Origin: JALOAD01 sp023228995 [NCBI: Candidatus Muiribacterium halophilum]
GTDB lineage: Bacteria > Muiribacteriota > Muiribacteriia > Muiribacteriales
Direction: 5' to 3'
Assembly (NCBI GenBank): GCA_023228995.1
Contig: JALOAD010000003.1
Location: 1 to 64,000, forward strand
DNA: 64,000 bases
Positions 34,291 through 43,574 of the stretch are shown here, piece by piece. The notes beneath the pieces are model-generated. The model had not been told where the DNA came from. It ran no database searches and saw nothing but the letters and a program-made list of their open reading frames with translations. The translations under genes were made by a program, and so were the position numbers. Every line of letters begins with the position of its first letter. Position 1 is the first letter of the stretch.

Positions 34291-36036
34291 ATGAGTTTTA
34301 ATAAAAAAGGTTCTGTTTATCTTATAGTATTAATGGCATCTGCAGTTATTTATATTATTGCAATGGGCTTTATCTTTATGACCAATTCCACAAGAAAACA
34401 GGAAATAATGGATAGAAACAGAATTGTTGCAAAATATCTTTCTCAAGCAGGAATAGAAAAAGGTATAAATGAAATAGCTGAAATATTTTACTCAGACCTT
34501 CTTGATTCTGAAACAAAAAAAGTTAATATGGAAAAACTCCAAATACTTGATTATGAAAAAGCAGCTAAATTTACTAAAGTTATAAAATTTGATGATCTTT
34601 TAGAAAATGGAAAAACAGAAACTGTTATTACAATTACAAATATCACAAATAACCCATCATTAGGTTCTTCTTTGAAAATAATTCCAGGCGAAGAAGATAA
34701 AATACCAGATACTTTAAATGCATATAAAGAACAAAAAACAGGCAGTTCTGAAAGAAAAATTGGCGGTTATGTTGCAAAATTAAAAATAACCTCAAGAGGG
34801 ATTTACTCAAAAAGAGAGTATGTAACTACAGTTACAAGATCTCTTAAAATAACAAATGTCTCTCCAATAGGCGAAGAATACACTTTGTTTATTGAAGGTG
34901 AAAATGAAGAATTCCTTAAATTCGGCAAATTTACACTTTCAAATTGGACTGTTGATGTAAATCAAGTTAAAACTCTTGTAAATCAAATACAAGAAATGAG
35001 TTCTAAAAAAAACCTTCAAGTACCAGATACTTCAATTAATGATTTTGCAAGTTCATTAAACTTTGTAAAAAATTTCGTACTTATAAATAAAGATAGTGAT
35101 ATAAAAAAAGAAGCCTCTGCTCTTCTTTTTAATTTAGATTTTAGAAGATGGGGTAGAGTCAGAACAAACGGTACTTTACATGTATTTTTACCTTTTTTTG
35201 AAGTAGATGATATTATTAATTACTTTGTTGAAAATAAATATTACTCTAAACCAGAAGTTGGATATGTAGGCTGTTTTAATATGCTTCATAATCCATATCT
35301 TGGAAAATACACTCGTTATGAAGGTAATATTAGAAAAAATTATTATAGACTTGCTCCATATATTTTAAGTCGTAGATTTCCTGTTGAAAGAAGTGATAAA
35401 TATACAAGATTTTCAACTGATTCCTATTATCCACAGGAACATGCTACTGAAAAATCACCTTCTAATAATATTCTTACAAGACCTGGAGAAATCGACAAAT
35501 TTATTCATCAAAACTGTACTACTGACCTTGTTTTAAGAGGAACTCCATCTAATCCAATAACTGTCAACGGTATAATGAATATAGAAGGTTCTCTTACTAT
35601 TGGCGGTAATATTAAAGGAAAAGGTGCTCTTATTGTTAAAGGAAGTATAGTTATTGAAAGTAATATTGAATGCAAAGACGATACTTCTCTTGTATCAATA
35701 ATATCTTTAAATAACCCAATTATTATTAAAAGTAGTATTGAAAACATTAAACTAGATACTTGCATATATTCAAAAGAAAGTATTAAAGGCGGTAAAGACC
35801 TTAAAATTAACGGAAATCTTGTTGTATATAATTTAAACAGACAAAGTGGGCAAGATGCTAGAGTAACTGATATGCCAAAAAATGTTGAGATAAATTATAA
35901 TAAAAATCTCAGAAATTATTATGGGAAACATGTTTATGGTGGAATTAGCAGGAAAAGTATTGATAATTACATAGATTCACTTACAAATTCAGATATAAGC
36001 AATGCTGAAAGAATGCAAAAAAATATGTATAAATGA
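34291..36036 (+). CDS. PilX/PulK-like protein with bactofilin-like repeat domain
   Basis: The 581-residue protein has an N-terminal KKGSVYLIVLMASAVIYI segment. This is a positively charged, Gly-containing leader followed by a membrane helix, then SQAGIEKGINE, the pattern of PilX/GspK-type minor pilins. The middle part (about 90-400) was not recognised. Residues about 430-510 show short repeating strands (IEGSLTIGGNIKGKGALIV, KGSIVIESNIE) like the polymer-forming beta helix of bactofilins. It may be a pilus or secretion tip adaptor. It overlaps nth by 4 nt. Confidence 0.6.
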   Translation: MSFNKKGSVYLIVLMASAVIYIIAMGFIFMTNSTRKQEIMDRNRIVAKYLSQAGIEKGINEIAEIFYSDLLDSETKKVNMEKLQILDYEKAAKFTKVIKFDDLLENGKTETVITITNITNNPSLGSSLKIIPGEEDKIPDTLNAYKEQKTGSSERKIGGYVAKLKITSRGIYSKREYVTTVTRSLKITNVSPIGEEYTLFIEGENEEFLKFGKFTLSNWTVDVNQVKTLVNQIQEMSSKKNLQVPDTSINDFASSLNFVKNFVLINKDSDIKKEASALLFNLDFRRWGRVRTNGTLHVFLPFFEVDDIINYFVENKYYSKPEVGYVGCFNMLHNPYLGKYTRYEGNIRKNYYRLAPYILSRRFPVERSDKYTRFSTDSYYPQEHATEKSPSNNILTRPGEIDKFIHQNCTTDLVLRGTPSNPITVNGIMNIEGSLTIGGNIKGKGALIVKGSIVIESNIECKDDTSLVSIISLNNPIIIKSSIENIKLDTCIYSKESIKGGKDLKINGNLVVYNLNRQSGQDARVTDMPKNVEINYNKNLRNYYGKHVYGGISRKSIDNYIDSLTNSDISNAERMQKNMYK

Positions 36037-36695
36037 TGGAGTTTACAATCAATAACATTGATACAATCATTATAAAACTTAGAGAATTAACCGAAAATTT
36101 TGTTATACCAAGCGTTACTTCCATGGCACTTGATAAAGTATCGCCTTTTGAAATTCTCATATCTACATTGCTTTCACTAAGAACAAAAGATGAAACAACT
36201 TATGAAGTTTCTTTAAAACTCTTTGAAATTGCAAATACGCCTCAAAAAATCTTAAACATTACAGATAAAGAACTTCAAAAAATAATATTCAAAACTGGAT
36301 TTTATAGAAATAAAGCTAAAACTTTAAAACATGTTTCTCAAGAAATAATCAATAAATATGACGGAAATGTTCCTGATTCTATTGAAGAATTACTAACAAT
36401 AAATGGTATTGGAAGAAAAACTGCAAACCTTGTTGTAATAAAAGCTTATAATAAACCAGGTATTTGTGTTGATACACATGTTCATAGAATAAGTAATAGA
36501 ATTGGTTTTGTAAATACAAAAAATGCTGATAAAACCGAATTTGCATTAAGAAAAACACTTCCAAAAAAATATTGGTGTGAAATCAATGACATTCTTGTTA
36601 AACATGGACAAAATATATGCAGACCAATAAGTCCAAAATGCAATCTATGTAATATAACTCAATATTGTAAGCATTTTTTGATTGAAAAGAATTAG
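36033..36695 (+). CDS. nth: endonuclease III
   Basis: The 220-residue DNA glycosylase/AP lyase acts on oxidised pyrimidines. The helix-hairpin-helix is INGIGRKTANLVV with the catalytic Lys, and the catalytic Asp is in VDTHVHRISNR. The C-terminal C-x6-C-x2-C-x5-C set (from CRPISPKC) binds a 4Fe-4S cluster. The length is typical. Its start overlaps the end of the PilX-like gene. Confidence 0.94.
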   Translation: MMEFTINNIDTIIIKLRELTENFVIPSVTSMALDKVSPFEILISTLLSLRTKDETTYEVSLKLFEIANTPQKILNITDKELQKIIFKTGFYRNKAKTLKHVSQEIINKYDGNVPDSIEELLTINGIGRKTANLVVIKAYNKPGICVDTHVHRISNRIGFVNTKNADKTEFALRKTLPKKYWCEINDILVKHGQNICRPISPKCNLCNITQYCKHFLIEKN

Positions 36696-36785
36696 ATTTT
36701 TATAAAAGATTAAAAAATATGTCTGTTAGCACTTACGAGAACTCGATATCAATTTTTTGAATCTATATGTAAAATCTATTTCAAA

Positions 36786-36890
36786 AAAAAGAAGGATTTT
36801 CTATAAACAAAAGCAAAAAAAAAATCAAAAACAGATCCCGGCTCAGAATCATGCCGGGATGACAAAAATTCAGAATCATGCCGGGATGAC
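36786..36890 (-). repeat. inverted copy of the composite repeat
   Basis: Read on the minus strand, two 27-bp GTCATCCCGGCATGATTCTG units are followed by the closing CCGGGATCT hairpin and then directly by the end of module D (GATTTTTTTTTTGCTTTTG). Compared with the 52-kb copies, the region between hairpin and module D end is deleted. The rest of the 36696-37100 gap is AT-rich filler, an imperfect CCCAGC/CCGGG hairpin near 37000, and a short CAGAC-TTTA-GTCTG hairpin. Confidence 0.8.
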
Positions 36891-37061
36891 ATTTTTTATA
36901 GAAATTTCCTTTGGCATGACATTATATTGATTATTGTTTATTTATCATTTAATGATTAGTTAAACAGAAAACTCAAAAACTTTTTGATTTTAATAAAAAA
37001 AATCCCAGCTAAAAAATAAACCGGGATGATTTTTAATTGTTCATTATTATTTCTTAATTAT

Positions 37062-37075
37062 CAGACTTTAGTCTG
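37062..37075. repeat. short variable-arm hairpin
   Basis: CAGAC-TTTA-GTCTG lies between TTAATTAT and ATTTAATCGTTAATT, the same flanks as the other hairpins of this family. It lies 25 nt beyond the clpX stop, with no U-tract. Confidence 0.5.
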
Positions 37076-37100
37076 ATTTAATCGTTAATTGCTTCTTCAT

Positions 37101-38366
37101 CTATGCTGATTTTTTTAACTTTTCTCTAATAAGCTGATGTATATCACAAACTGAGTTTTTACATAACATAACCTGTTCAATATACTCAGCATCTATTTTA
37201 CATTCATCAATTCCTTCCATTCCTGGAATTTCATACATAAGATCAAGCATAATCTCTTCCATAATAGCTCTAAGACCTCTTGCACCAGTCTTTCTTTTCA
37301 TAGCTATCTCAGCAATTTTTATAAATGCATCATCTGAAATATCAAGTTTAATATCTTCAAGTTCAAACATTGTCTTATACTGCTTTTCAAGAGAGTTTTT
37401 AGGTTCTTTTAATATTCTAACTAAAGCTTCTTCATCAAGAGTATGAAGAGTACCAAGAATCGGAATCCTTCCAATAAATTCAGGAATAAAACCGAATTTA
37501 ATAAGATCTTGAGGAAGCATATGTTCAAGTAGTTTTTCTTTATCAAGTTTATTGCTTGAAATATCAGCACCAAAACCTATTGTTTTTTGAATTACTCTTT
37601 CTTCAATAATCTTTTCAAGACCAACAAATGCTCCACCGATTATAAAAAGAATATTAGAAGTATCTATTTTAAGATATTCTTGATGAGGATGTTTTCTTCC
37701 ACCCTGAGGAGGAACATTAGCAATTTTGCCTTCAAGCAAAGTCAAAAGAGCCTGTTGAACTCCTTCTCCTGATACATCTCTTGTAATAGAAACATTTTCA
37801 GATTTTTTAGCTATTTTATCTATTTCATCGATATAAATAATACCTTGTTCTGCTTTTTTTAAATTAAAATTAGCATTTTGAATTAATCTTAAAAGAAGAT
37901 TTTCTACATCTTCTCCAACATAACCTGCTTCTGTAAGACTTGTTGCATCACCAATTGCAAAAGGAACATTAAGTATTTTAGCAAGAGTCTGTGCAAAAAG
38001 TGTTTTACCCGAACCAGTTGGTCCTAATAAAAGTATATTACTCTTTTGTATCTCAATTCCTTTAAGAACTGATTTTGGAGTATTTATTCTTTTATAATGA
38101 TTATAAACTGCAACAGAAAGAAGCCTTTTAACTCTTTCCTGTCCAATTACATATTGATCTAAGATTTCATGAATTTTTTTTGGTCTAGGTATTGCATCAA
38201 GTTCACCTTCAACTTCATCTGTCATTTCATCAAGAAGTATATTATGACATAGTTCTACACATTTGTTACATATAGAAACATTATTGCCAGCAAATATTTT
38301 CTTAACTTCAGCTTCAGATCTTCCACAGAATGAACATCTTAGCTTATTTTTGATATTACTTATCAT
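37101..38366 (-). CDS. clpX: ATP-dependent Clp protease ATPase subunit ClpX
   Basis: This 421-residue AAA+ unfoldase has an N-terminal zinc-binding domain with C11, C14, C33 and C36. Walker A GPTGSGKT, Walker [11 protein letters not shown] and the ClpP-binding IGF loop (KTIGFGA) are all present. The start at 38366 follows GGGGAAAAGA and fits the family; an extension to 38405 has no ribosome site. It overlaps clpP by 11 nt in the usual tig-clpP-clpX order. Confidence 0.97.
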   Translation of the reverse strand: MISNIKNKLRCSFCGRSEAEVKKIFAGNNVSICNKCVELCHNILLDEMTDEVEGELDAIPRPKKIHEILDQYVIGQERVKRLLSVAVYNHYKRINTPKSVLKGIEIQKSNILLLGPTGSGKTLFAQTLAKILNVPFAIGDATSLTEAGYVGEDVENLLLRLIQNANFNLKKAEQGIIYIDEIDKIAKKSENVSITRDVSGEGVQQALLTLLEGKIANVPPQGGRKHPHQEYLKIDTSNILFIIGGAFVGLEKIIEERVIQKTIGFGADISSNKLDKEKLLEHMLPQDLIKFGFIPEFIGRIPILGTLHTLDEEALVRILKEPKNSLEKQYKTMFELEDIKLDISDDAFIKIAEIAMKRKTGARGLRAIMEEIMLDLMYEIPGMEGIDECKIDAEYIEQVMLCKNSVCDIHQLIREKLKKSA

Positions 38367-38970
38367 TCTTTTCCCCTTTTTCTTGCACAGTTTTTTTAGG
38401 TTCAATAATTTTGTCGATTATACCGTACTCAAGAGCTTCTTGTGCTGACATAAAAAAATCTCTGTCAGTATCTTTCTGTATTTTTTTCAAAGGCTGTCCT
38501 GTATGTTCTGCAAGCATATTATTTAATAATTCTTTAAACTTTAATATTTCTTTTGCTCGTATTTCAATATCAGTTGCTTGACCCTGAGCTCCACCAAGAG
38601 GCTGATGTATCATTACTCTGGAGTTTGGAAGAGAATATCTTTTACCTGCTGCACCACCTGCAAGTAAAACTGCTCCCATAGAAGCGGCCTGACCAACACA
38701 TATTGTTGAAACATCAGGTTTTATATATCTCATTGTATCATATATTGCTAGTCCAGCGGTAATAACTCCACCAGGACTGTTTATATACATTGAGATTTCT
38801 CTATCTGGGTCTTGGCTTTCAAGAAATAAAAGCTGTGCAATTATTAAATTGGCCATTGTATCTTCTACTTCTGTACCTATAAAAATTATTCTGTCTTTTA
38901 GTAATCTTGAATAAATATCATAAGATCTTTCACCACGTGCTGTTTGCTCAACCACAATTGGGACTAACAT
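38356..38970 (-). CDS. clpP: ATP-dependent Clp protease proteolytic subunit ClpP
   Basis: The 204-residue serine protease has all three catalytic residues: Ser in GQAASMGA, His in MIHQPLGG and Asp in DTDRDFFM. The N-terminal [22 protein letters not shown] is the canonical start of the mature enzyme, so little or no propeptide is removed. It lies 42 nt downstream of tig and overlaps clpX. Confidence 0.97.
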   Translation of the reverse strand: MLVPIVVEQTARGERSYDIYSRLLKDRIIFIGTEVEDTMANLIIAQLLFLESQDPDREISMYINSPGGVITAGLAIYDTMRYIKPDVSTICVGQAASMGAVLLAGGAAGKRYSLPNSRVMIHQPLGGAQGQATDIEIRAKEILKFKELLNNMLAEHTGQPLKKIQKDTDRDFFMSAQEALEYGIIDKIIEPKKTVQEKGEKNDK

Positions 38971-39012
38971 AATTATTTCCCCCTATAATCTAAAGGCATT
39001 ATTGCCATTATT

Positions 39013-40314
39013 TTAATTTATATCGGCATTGTTTTTAAGAAATTCTAATGTTTTTTCAAGAAGAATTTCTTCATCAACCATAGGTAAATTACCCTGTTTT
39101 ATTATAACTTCTTTTAATCTTTCTTTATCTTGATTCATCATAGAAGCCATTTTATCAAACTTTAACTCTCTATCTTCATCATTTATAATAATATTTTCTT
39201 GTCTAGCTATGTTTTTAAGCAAAAAATCAACTTCAGCCTGTTTAGTAGCACTATTTCTATAATTTTCTCTAAGATTTTCCATATCAGTTTGAGTAGCTTT
39301 CAAATAATCTTCCATAGAAATATTAGGAAAATATCTTTTTATATTTTGTTCAAATTCCTGAACATGTCTATCTATAAAAAACTGAACCATTGTTTCAGGA
39401 ACTTTTGGTTCAACATTTTTAACAACAGCTTCAATAATATTACCGTCTAAATTAGCTTTGTTATTTTTTTCAATATTATCCTTTGTCTTTTTTATATATT
39501 CTTCTTTAATTGCTTGTTCTGAATCAAAACCTACTTTTTTAAGAAATTCTTCATTAATTTCAGGCATAACAACTTTTTTAATACTTTTTATCTCAACATC
39601 AAATACAGCAGGTTTTCCTGCAAGTTTGCCTTCTCTATAATCATCTGGAAATTTAACATGAACTTCTTTTTTATTTCCAACTTTCATACCAATAAGCTGC
39701 TGTTCAAAATTATCAATAAATGAACCTGAACCGATTGTAAGAGAATAATCTTTAGATTCTCCACCTTCAAAAGCTACTCCATCTACTTTACCAAGAAAAT
39801 CAAGACCAACAACATCAGTATCCTCAATTGCACTATCATTGTTTTCTTCATAAGTTGCATGAGTTTTATAAAAACTTTCGATATTTTTCTGTACTTTTTC
39901 ATCAGAAAACACTTCTTCTTTAAACTCTATTTTAATTCCTTTATATTTTGAAGAATCAATTTCTTGTTCAGGAACTGTATCAACTTTAATAATATAAGAA
40001 AAATCTTCACCTTGTTTTAATTCAACATCATCAACATGCTGATCAAGAGTTTTTACATCGATGTTTTTTACTGCATCATAATAACTTTCTTCGACTAATA
40101 TTCTCTTGGTTTCTTCTTCAAAATATTCTTTTCCAACTCTAACTTCAAGAACTTTTTTAGGAACTTTACCTTTTCTAAAACCAGGAATTGAAATCCTTTT
40201 CATAAGATCTTTGTAAACTCTTTCTATTGCTTCATCTACTTTTTTTACTGGCAAAGTAACTTTATATGAAACTTTACCTTCCTTACCGTTTCTTTCAATT
40301 TCATTAATCTGCAT
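39013..40314 (-). CDS. tig: trigger factor
   Basis: The 433-residue ribosome-associated chaperone has an N-terminal ribosome-binding domain with the loop GFRKGKVPKKVLE. The PPIase domain is at about 160-240 (DTDVVGLDFLGKVDGVAFEGG) and a helical C-terminal arm follows. The size is normal. CGGAGGATTTGT precedes the ATG. It is the first gene of the tig-clpP-clpX operon. Confidence 0.96.
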   Translation of the reverse strand: MQINEIERNGKEGKVSYKVTLPVKKVDEAIERVYKDLMKRISIPGFRKGKVPKKVLEVRVGKEYFEEETKRILVEESYYDAVKNIDVKTLDQHVDDVELKQGEDFSYIIKVDTVPEQEIDSSKYKGIKIEFKEEVFSDEKVQKNIESFYKTHATYEENNDSAIEDTDVVGLDFLGKVDGVAFEGGESKDYSLTIGSGSFIDNFEQQLIGMKVGNKKEVHVKFPDDYREGKLAGKPAVFDVEIKSIKKVVMPEINEEFLKKVGFDSEQAIKEEYIKKTKDNIEKNNKANLDGNIIEAVVKNVEPKVPETMVQFFIDRHVQEFEQNIKRYFPNISMEDYLKATQTDMENLRENYRNSATKQAEVDFLLKNIARQENIIINDEDRELKFDKMASMMNQDKERLKEVIIKQGNLPMVDEEILLEKTLEFLKNNADIN

Positions 40315-40398
40315 ACAAATCCTCCGATTAAAAAAAGTCTATAGTTTTTTTTGAGATTTTATTTTAAAAAAAGACTACAGGTATTATATTTATATATA

Positions 40399-40427
40399 AA
40401 AATACAAAATTAGAACAAAATAGTCAA
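40399..40427 (-). promoter_or_regulatory. candidate promoter of tig-clpP-clpX
   Basis: TTGACT, 17 bp and TATTTT lie on the minus strand. The -35 box begins 3 nt after the U-tract of the terminator at 40430-40458, so the end of one transcript and the start of the next are packed together. No CIRCE-type inverted repeat was found. Confidence 0.45.
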
Positions 40428-40429
40428 AC

Positions 40430-40458
40430 AAAAAAAAAGCCCCCGTATGTACCGGGGG
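40430..40458 (-). terminator. intrinsic terminator before the tig promoter
   Basis: On the minus strand CCCCCG-GTACATA-CGGGGG is followed by C and about nine U. The stem is unusually GC-rich for this genome. It ends either the murI-rph-rdgB transcript or a separate small RNA. Confidence 0.85.
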
Positions 40459-40590
40459 ATTAAAGGGAGTATAATATGTTCTGGGAGACTTCACTACTTA
40501 CCCAGGGGTAGGCAAAGTTCATTAAAGTACTTTGCAAAAATATATATGCAAGTTCTGTGCCAAACAAAAGAAGATTTTAGAATTTCATTG
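40459..40590 (-). ncRNA. candidate structured small RNA or long 3-UTR
   Basis: Between the rdgB stop (40733) and the terminator lie 275 nt without a reading frame. The last 130 nt are less AT-rich and can fold: GCAAAGT...ACTTTGC (7 bp, 10-nt loop), CTGGG...CCCAG, and a CTTGC...GCAAAG pair. The block is bounded by the strong terminator. It does not resemble tmRNA, RNase P RNA or SRP RNA; a 6S-like RNA cannot be excluded. On the plus strand an 11-codon frame with AAGGGAG upstream (40476-40511) is probably chance. Confidence 0.3.
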
Positions 40591-40732
40591 TATTTTGACT
40601 ATATAACTTGATTTAAATGTGTTTTATATTTTTTTTAGATTTCAATAAAGACAATTTTATTCTTAAACAATAATAAGTAGATGATTATTTTTTAGACACT
40701 TTCTGTTTTATTTTTAAACAAAATAGATATAT

Positions 40733-41317
40733 TCAGATTTTATCAACAAACTTAAAAAACCTTGAAAAAGCTAAAGATCTATGACTTATTCTATTTTTTT
40801 GTTCTGAAGATATCTGAGCCATTGTCAATTTATAATCAGGAAGATAAAAAACAGGATCATATCCAAATCCGTTTAAACCAATACATTTTTCAAGTATAAT
40901 TCCATATACTTCTCCAGTAAAAAGAAATATTTCTTCTGGAGATAAATATAAACATACAACACAAACAAATTTAGCTTTTCTATCTGATTTTTTAACACCT
41001 TTTAATTCAATAACAAGCTTTTCAATGTTTTTTTGACTATTGCCACCGCTATATCTTGAAGAATAAATTCCCGGAAATCCGTTTAATTTCTGAACACATA
41101 AACCAGAATCGTCAGATAAAACTGGTTTTTTATATAAATTATATATATACTCAGCTTTAATAATAGCATTATCATAAAAGCTTTTTCCGTTTTCTTCAAT
41201 TTCTGGAATTTCAATATCTGGATGACACAAAATATCACCTTCGAATTTATTATCAAAGGCGATATTTTTAATTTCTTCTATTTTATGTAAATTTTTACTT
41301 GCAAGTATAATTTCCAT
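40733..41317 (-). CDS. rdgB: dITP/XTP pyrophosphatase (Ham1/RdgB family)
   Basis: The 194-residue house-cleaning NTPase hydrolyses ITP, dITP and XTP. It begins [16 protein letters not shown] and has the [24 protein letters not shown] core and [19 protein letters not shown], all standard signatures. It overlaps rph by 23 nt. Confidence 0.95.
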   Translation of the reverse strand: MEIILASKNLHKIEEIKNIAFDNKFEGDILCHPDIEIPEIEENGKSFYDNAIIKAEYIYNLYKKPVLSDDSGLCVQKLNGFPGIYSSRYSGGNSQKNIEKLVIELKGVKKSDRKAKFVCVVCLYLSPEEIFLFTGEVYGIILEKCIGLNGFGYDPVFYLPDYKLTMAQISSEQKNRISHRSLAFSRFFKFVDKI

Positions 41318-42047
41318 TCAAATTTTCCTGTTTTTCAATTAATTCATGAATTCCTTTTTTAGCTAGATTCATAAGAGCATTCAACTCTTCCATATTAAAT
41401 GTATTTTCCTCACCTGTTCCCTGAATTTCAACAAATTCACCTTTATCTGTCATTATTATATTCATATCAACATCAGCCACAGAATCTTCTTCATAACAAA
41501 GGTCAAGAACTGGAGTGTTTTTATAAAGTCCAACACTAACTGCTGCAATATAATTTTTTATAGGATTATGTTTTATTTTACCTTTTTTTTCCATCCATTC
41601 AACAGCATCAATAATTGCAATCATAGCACCAGTTATAGAAGCTGTTCTTGTTCCACCATCAGCTTGAATAACATCACAATCTATCCATAAAGTATGTTCA
41701 CCGATTTTTTTTAAATCAATTACAGCTCTTAAAGCTCTTCCTATAAGTCTTTGAATTTCCATAGTTCTTCCGCCCTGTTTACCACGAGAAGCTTCTCTTT
41801 TGGATCTTGTATGAGTTGATCTTGGAAGCATAGAATATTCAGCTGTTATCCAACCTTGATTTTTACCTTTCAAAAAAGGAGGAACTCCATCTTCAACGCT
41901 TACATTACAAAGAACTTTTGTATTTCCAACTTCTATAAGAACAGAACCTTCAGCATGAAGTGTATAATTTCTTGTAACTTTAACTTTTCTTAATTCATCT
42001 GATTTTCTTCCGTCAATTCTTTTTAATTCAAAACTACTATCTTTCAT
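41295..42047 (-). CDS. rph: ribonuclease PH
   Basis: The 250-residue phosphorolytic 3-exonuclease matures tRNA ends. The motifs [30 protein letters not shown] and [14 protein letters not shown] match the family, and the size is normal. AAGGAG precedes the ATG. It lies 32 nt downstream of murI and overlaps rdgB, an arrangement often seen. Confidence 0.96.
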   Translation of the reverse strand: MKDSSFELKRIDGRKSDELRKVKVTRNYTLHAEGSVLIEVGNTKVLCNVSVEDGVPPFLKGKNQGWITAEYSMLPRSTHTRSKREASRGKQGGRTMEIQRLIGRALRAVIDLKKIGEHTLWIDCDVIQADGGTRTASITGAMIAIIDAVEWMEKKGKIKHNPIKNYIAAVSVGLYKNTPVLDLCYEEDSVADVDMNIIMTDKGEFVEIQGTGEENTFNMEELNALMNLAKKGIHELIEKQENLNGNYTCK

Positions 42048-42079
42048 TTTTATCTCCTTTTTATAAAATCAAAATCGAT

Positions 42080-42847
42080 TTAACCAATATTAACTATTTC
42101 AGCTTTTATGCTTTTATCTAAAAATAATTTGCTTAAACTTGAAAAGTTTTCAGGTCTGTCAGTAACATAAAATTCTGATTTTTTTTTATTTTCATCTTTT
42201 TTTAGATATTTTTCTATATAACTAACTATTTTCATACTAGCATCAACTAATTCTATATCATTACCTAAAAATTTAGAAATAGTCTTTTTTAAAGCAGGAT
42301 AATGTGTACATGCCAAAATAAGAGTATCAATTTTACCAGTAAAATCTAAAAGGTATTTTGCAATAATCATATCTGCAATCGGACCATCTACAATACCTTC
42401 TTCAACTAGAGGAACAAATAAAGGACACGGTTTTTTCAAAATTTTTATATCAGGTTTTTTATTTAAAAGTAATTCCTCATATCTTCCTGATTTTATTGTA
42501 TTATGAGTACCAATAATACCGATTCTGTTTTTGTTTGTGAATAAAGCAGCTTCAACACCAGACTCTACAACGCCAATAACTGGAATTTTATAAATATCAT
42601 TAAGATATGGTAAAGCAACAGAAGATACTGTATTACAAGCTACAATTATTACATCTACACCTTGTAATATGAGAAAATTAAAAGCTTGCTGAGATAATCT
42701 TTTTATAGTTTCGACTGATTTTGAACCGTATGGAAGATGTGCTGTATCTCCAAAATAGCAAATCGAATGACCTTTTGTTTCATCAAGAATTGAACGAACA
42801 ACACTTAAACCACCTAGTCCAGAATCAAAAACTCCAATTTTTGCCAT
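42080..42847 (-). CDS. murI: glutamate racemase
   Basis: This 255-residue enzyme supplies D-glutamate for peptidoglycan. Both catalytic cysteines are present (VACNTVS and LACTHYP), and the N-terminal IGVFDSGLGGLSV is diagnostic. This implies a peptidoglycan-containing cell. The ATG lies 7 nt after a -10 box and has no ribosome site, so initiation may be leaderless. It is the first gene of murI-rph-rdgB. Confidence 0.95.
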   Translation of the reverse strand: MAKIGVFDSGLGGLSVVRSILDETKGHSICYFGDTAHLPYGSKSVETIKRLSQQAFNFLILQGVDVIIVACNTVSSVALPYLNDIYKIPVIGVVESGVEAALFTNKNRIGIIGTHNTIKSGRYEELLLNKKPDIKILKKPCPLFVPLVEEGIVDGPIADMIIAKYLLDFTGKIDTLILACTHYPALKKTISKFLGNDIELVDASMKIVSYIEKYLKKDENKKKSEFYVTDRPENFSSLSKLFLDKSIKAEIVNIG

Positions 42848-42854
42848 AGCAAAA

Positions 42855-42883
42855 AATATAGCATAAATCTATAAAATTAACAA
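42855..42883 (-). promoter_or_regulatory. promoter of murI (leaderless)
   Basis: TTGTTA, 17 bp and TATATT with an extended TGC before the -10 box lie on the minus strand; 7 nt separate the -10 box from the murI ATG. No purine-rich ribosome site exists in between. Confidence 0.55.
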
Positions 42884-43003
42884 GATTTAAAAACACGGAG
42901 AAAACCGGGTTTCGGGTTCTAGGATTCGTAAAAATATAAAATCAATAAATTTTTTTCTCATTTTCATTATTTTTATTACTAACAATTTTAGTTGTGCTTA
43001 CTA

Positions 43004-43043
43004 GATTGGCTTTACAAATCGCTAACAAGACTACGAAGGAGTC
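43004..43043. repeat. pair of variable-arm hairpins
   Basis: GATTGG-CTTTA-CAAATC (43004-43020, one mismatch) and GACTAC-GAA-GGAGTC (43029-43043, one mismatch) are each followed by CGCTAAC. They lie in the gap between murI and the PilP-like gene and belong to the family at 4689, 14602 and 37062. Confidence 0.5.
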
Positions 43044-43135
43044 GCTAACTAATAAATTTATGCTAACTGCATTTACCTTTTTAATTTTTTTACCGATAAC
43101 TAACAAAACATTACATGGATGTAAGGGTGGTTATT

Positions 43136-43519
43136 ATGAAAAAATGGATTTTAGTATTTATCGCTACAGCTGGTTCTCTTTATTCACTATTTTCAACTAC
43201 AGTCGATTGTCAAAAACTTTATTGTGCTCCCGAATACGCTAGGAACACTGTAAAAACTCAAACTAATATCGATAAAAAAATTATATCTTATAAAAACATT
43301 CAAATTCACGCTCCAATTATAAAAGATTTTGATAAAATTGAAATAATAGGAATTGATCGAGCTGAACTTCCTATTGTTTATTACAAATACAATAATGATA
43401 TTAAAACTGCAAAATTAAATGATATTATTGATAAAAATTATCAGATTATAAATGTTGAGGATAATTCAGTTATAATAAAAGATATTGTAACAAGTAAAGA
43501 CAAAAAATATAATTTTTAA
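43136..43519 (+). CDS. exported protein, possibly PilP/GspC-like
   Basis: The 127-residue protein has a signal peptide (KKWILVFIATAGSLYSLFS) and a short linker. The C-terminal domain (KIEIIGIDRAELPIVYYKY then LNDIIDKNYQIINVEDNSV) reads like the small beta domain of PilP and GspC (GIV..., GD...G..V..I..D.V). Those proteins connect pilus or secretion machinery to the outer-membrane secretin. AAGGGTGG precedes the ATG. No other pilus gene lies next to it, so the call is tentative. A shared terminator follows. Confidence 0.5.
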   Translation: MKKWILVFIATAGSLYSLFSTTVDCQKLYCAPEYARNTVKTQTNIDKKIISYKNIQIHAPIIKDFDKIEIIGIDRAELPIVYYKYNNDIKTAKLNDIIDKNYQIINVEDNSVIIKDIVTSKDKKYNF

Positions 43520-43527
43520 AAACTGTA

Positions 43528-43566
43528 AAAAAAATCCCAGTTTAATATCAAACTGGGATTTTTTTT
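43528..43566. terminator. bidirectional terminator
   Basis: AAATCCCAGTTT and AAACTGGGATTT with further A/T pairs outside form a stem of at least 12 bp around AATATC. Runs of A and T on the two sides allow termination on both strands, between convergent genes. Confidence 0.9.
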
Positions 43567-43574
43567 AATTAATT

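Noticed and set aside
36724-36760. CIRCE-like heat-shock operator (TTAGCACT...)
   Set aside because: Only one half of TTAGCACTC-N9-GAGTGCTAA is present, and it lies downstream of nth and clpX, not at a promoter.
40476-40511. 11-codon frame with a good ribosome site on the plus strand
   Set aside because: No plus-strand gene follows for 2.6 kb and the region is better explained as the minus-strand terminator and RNA structure.
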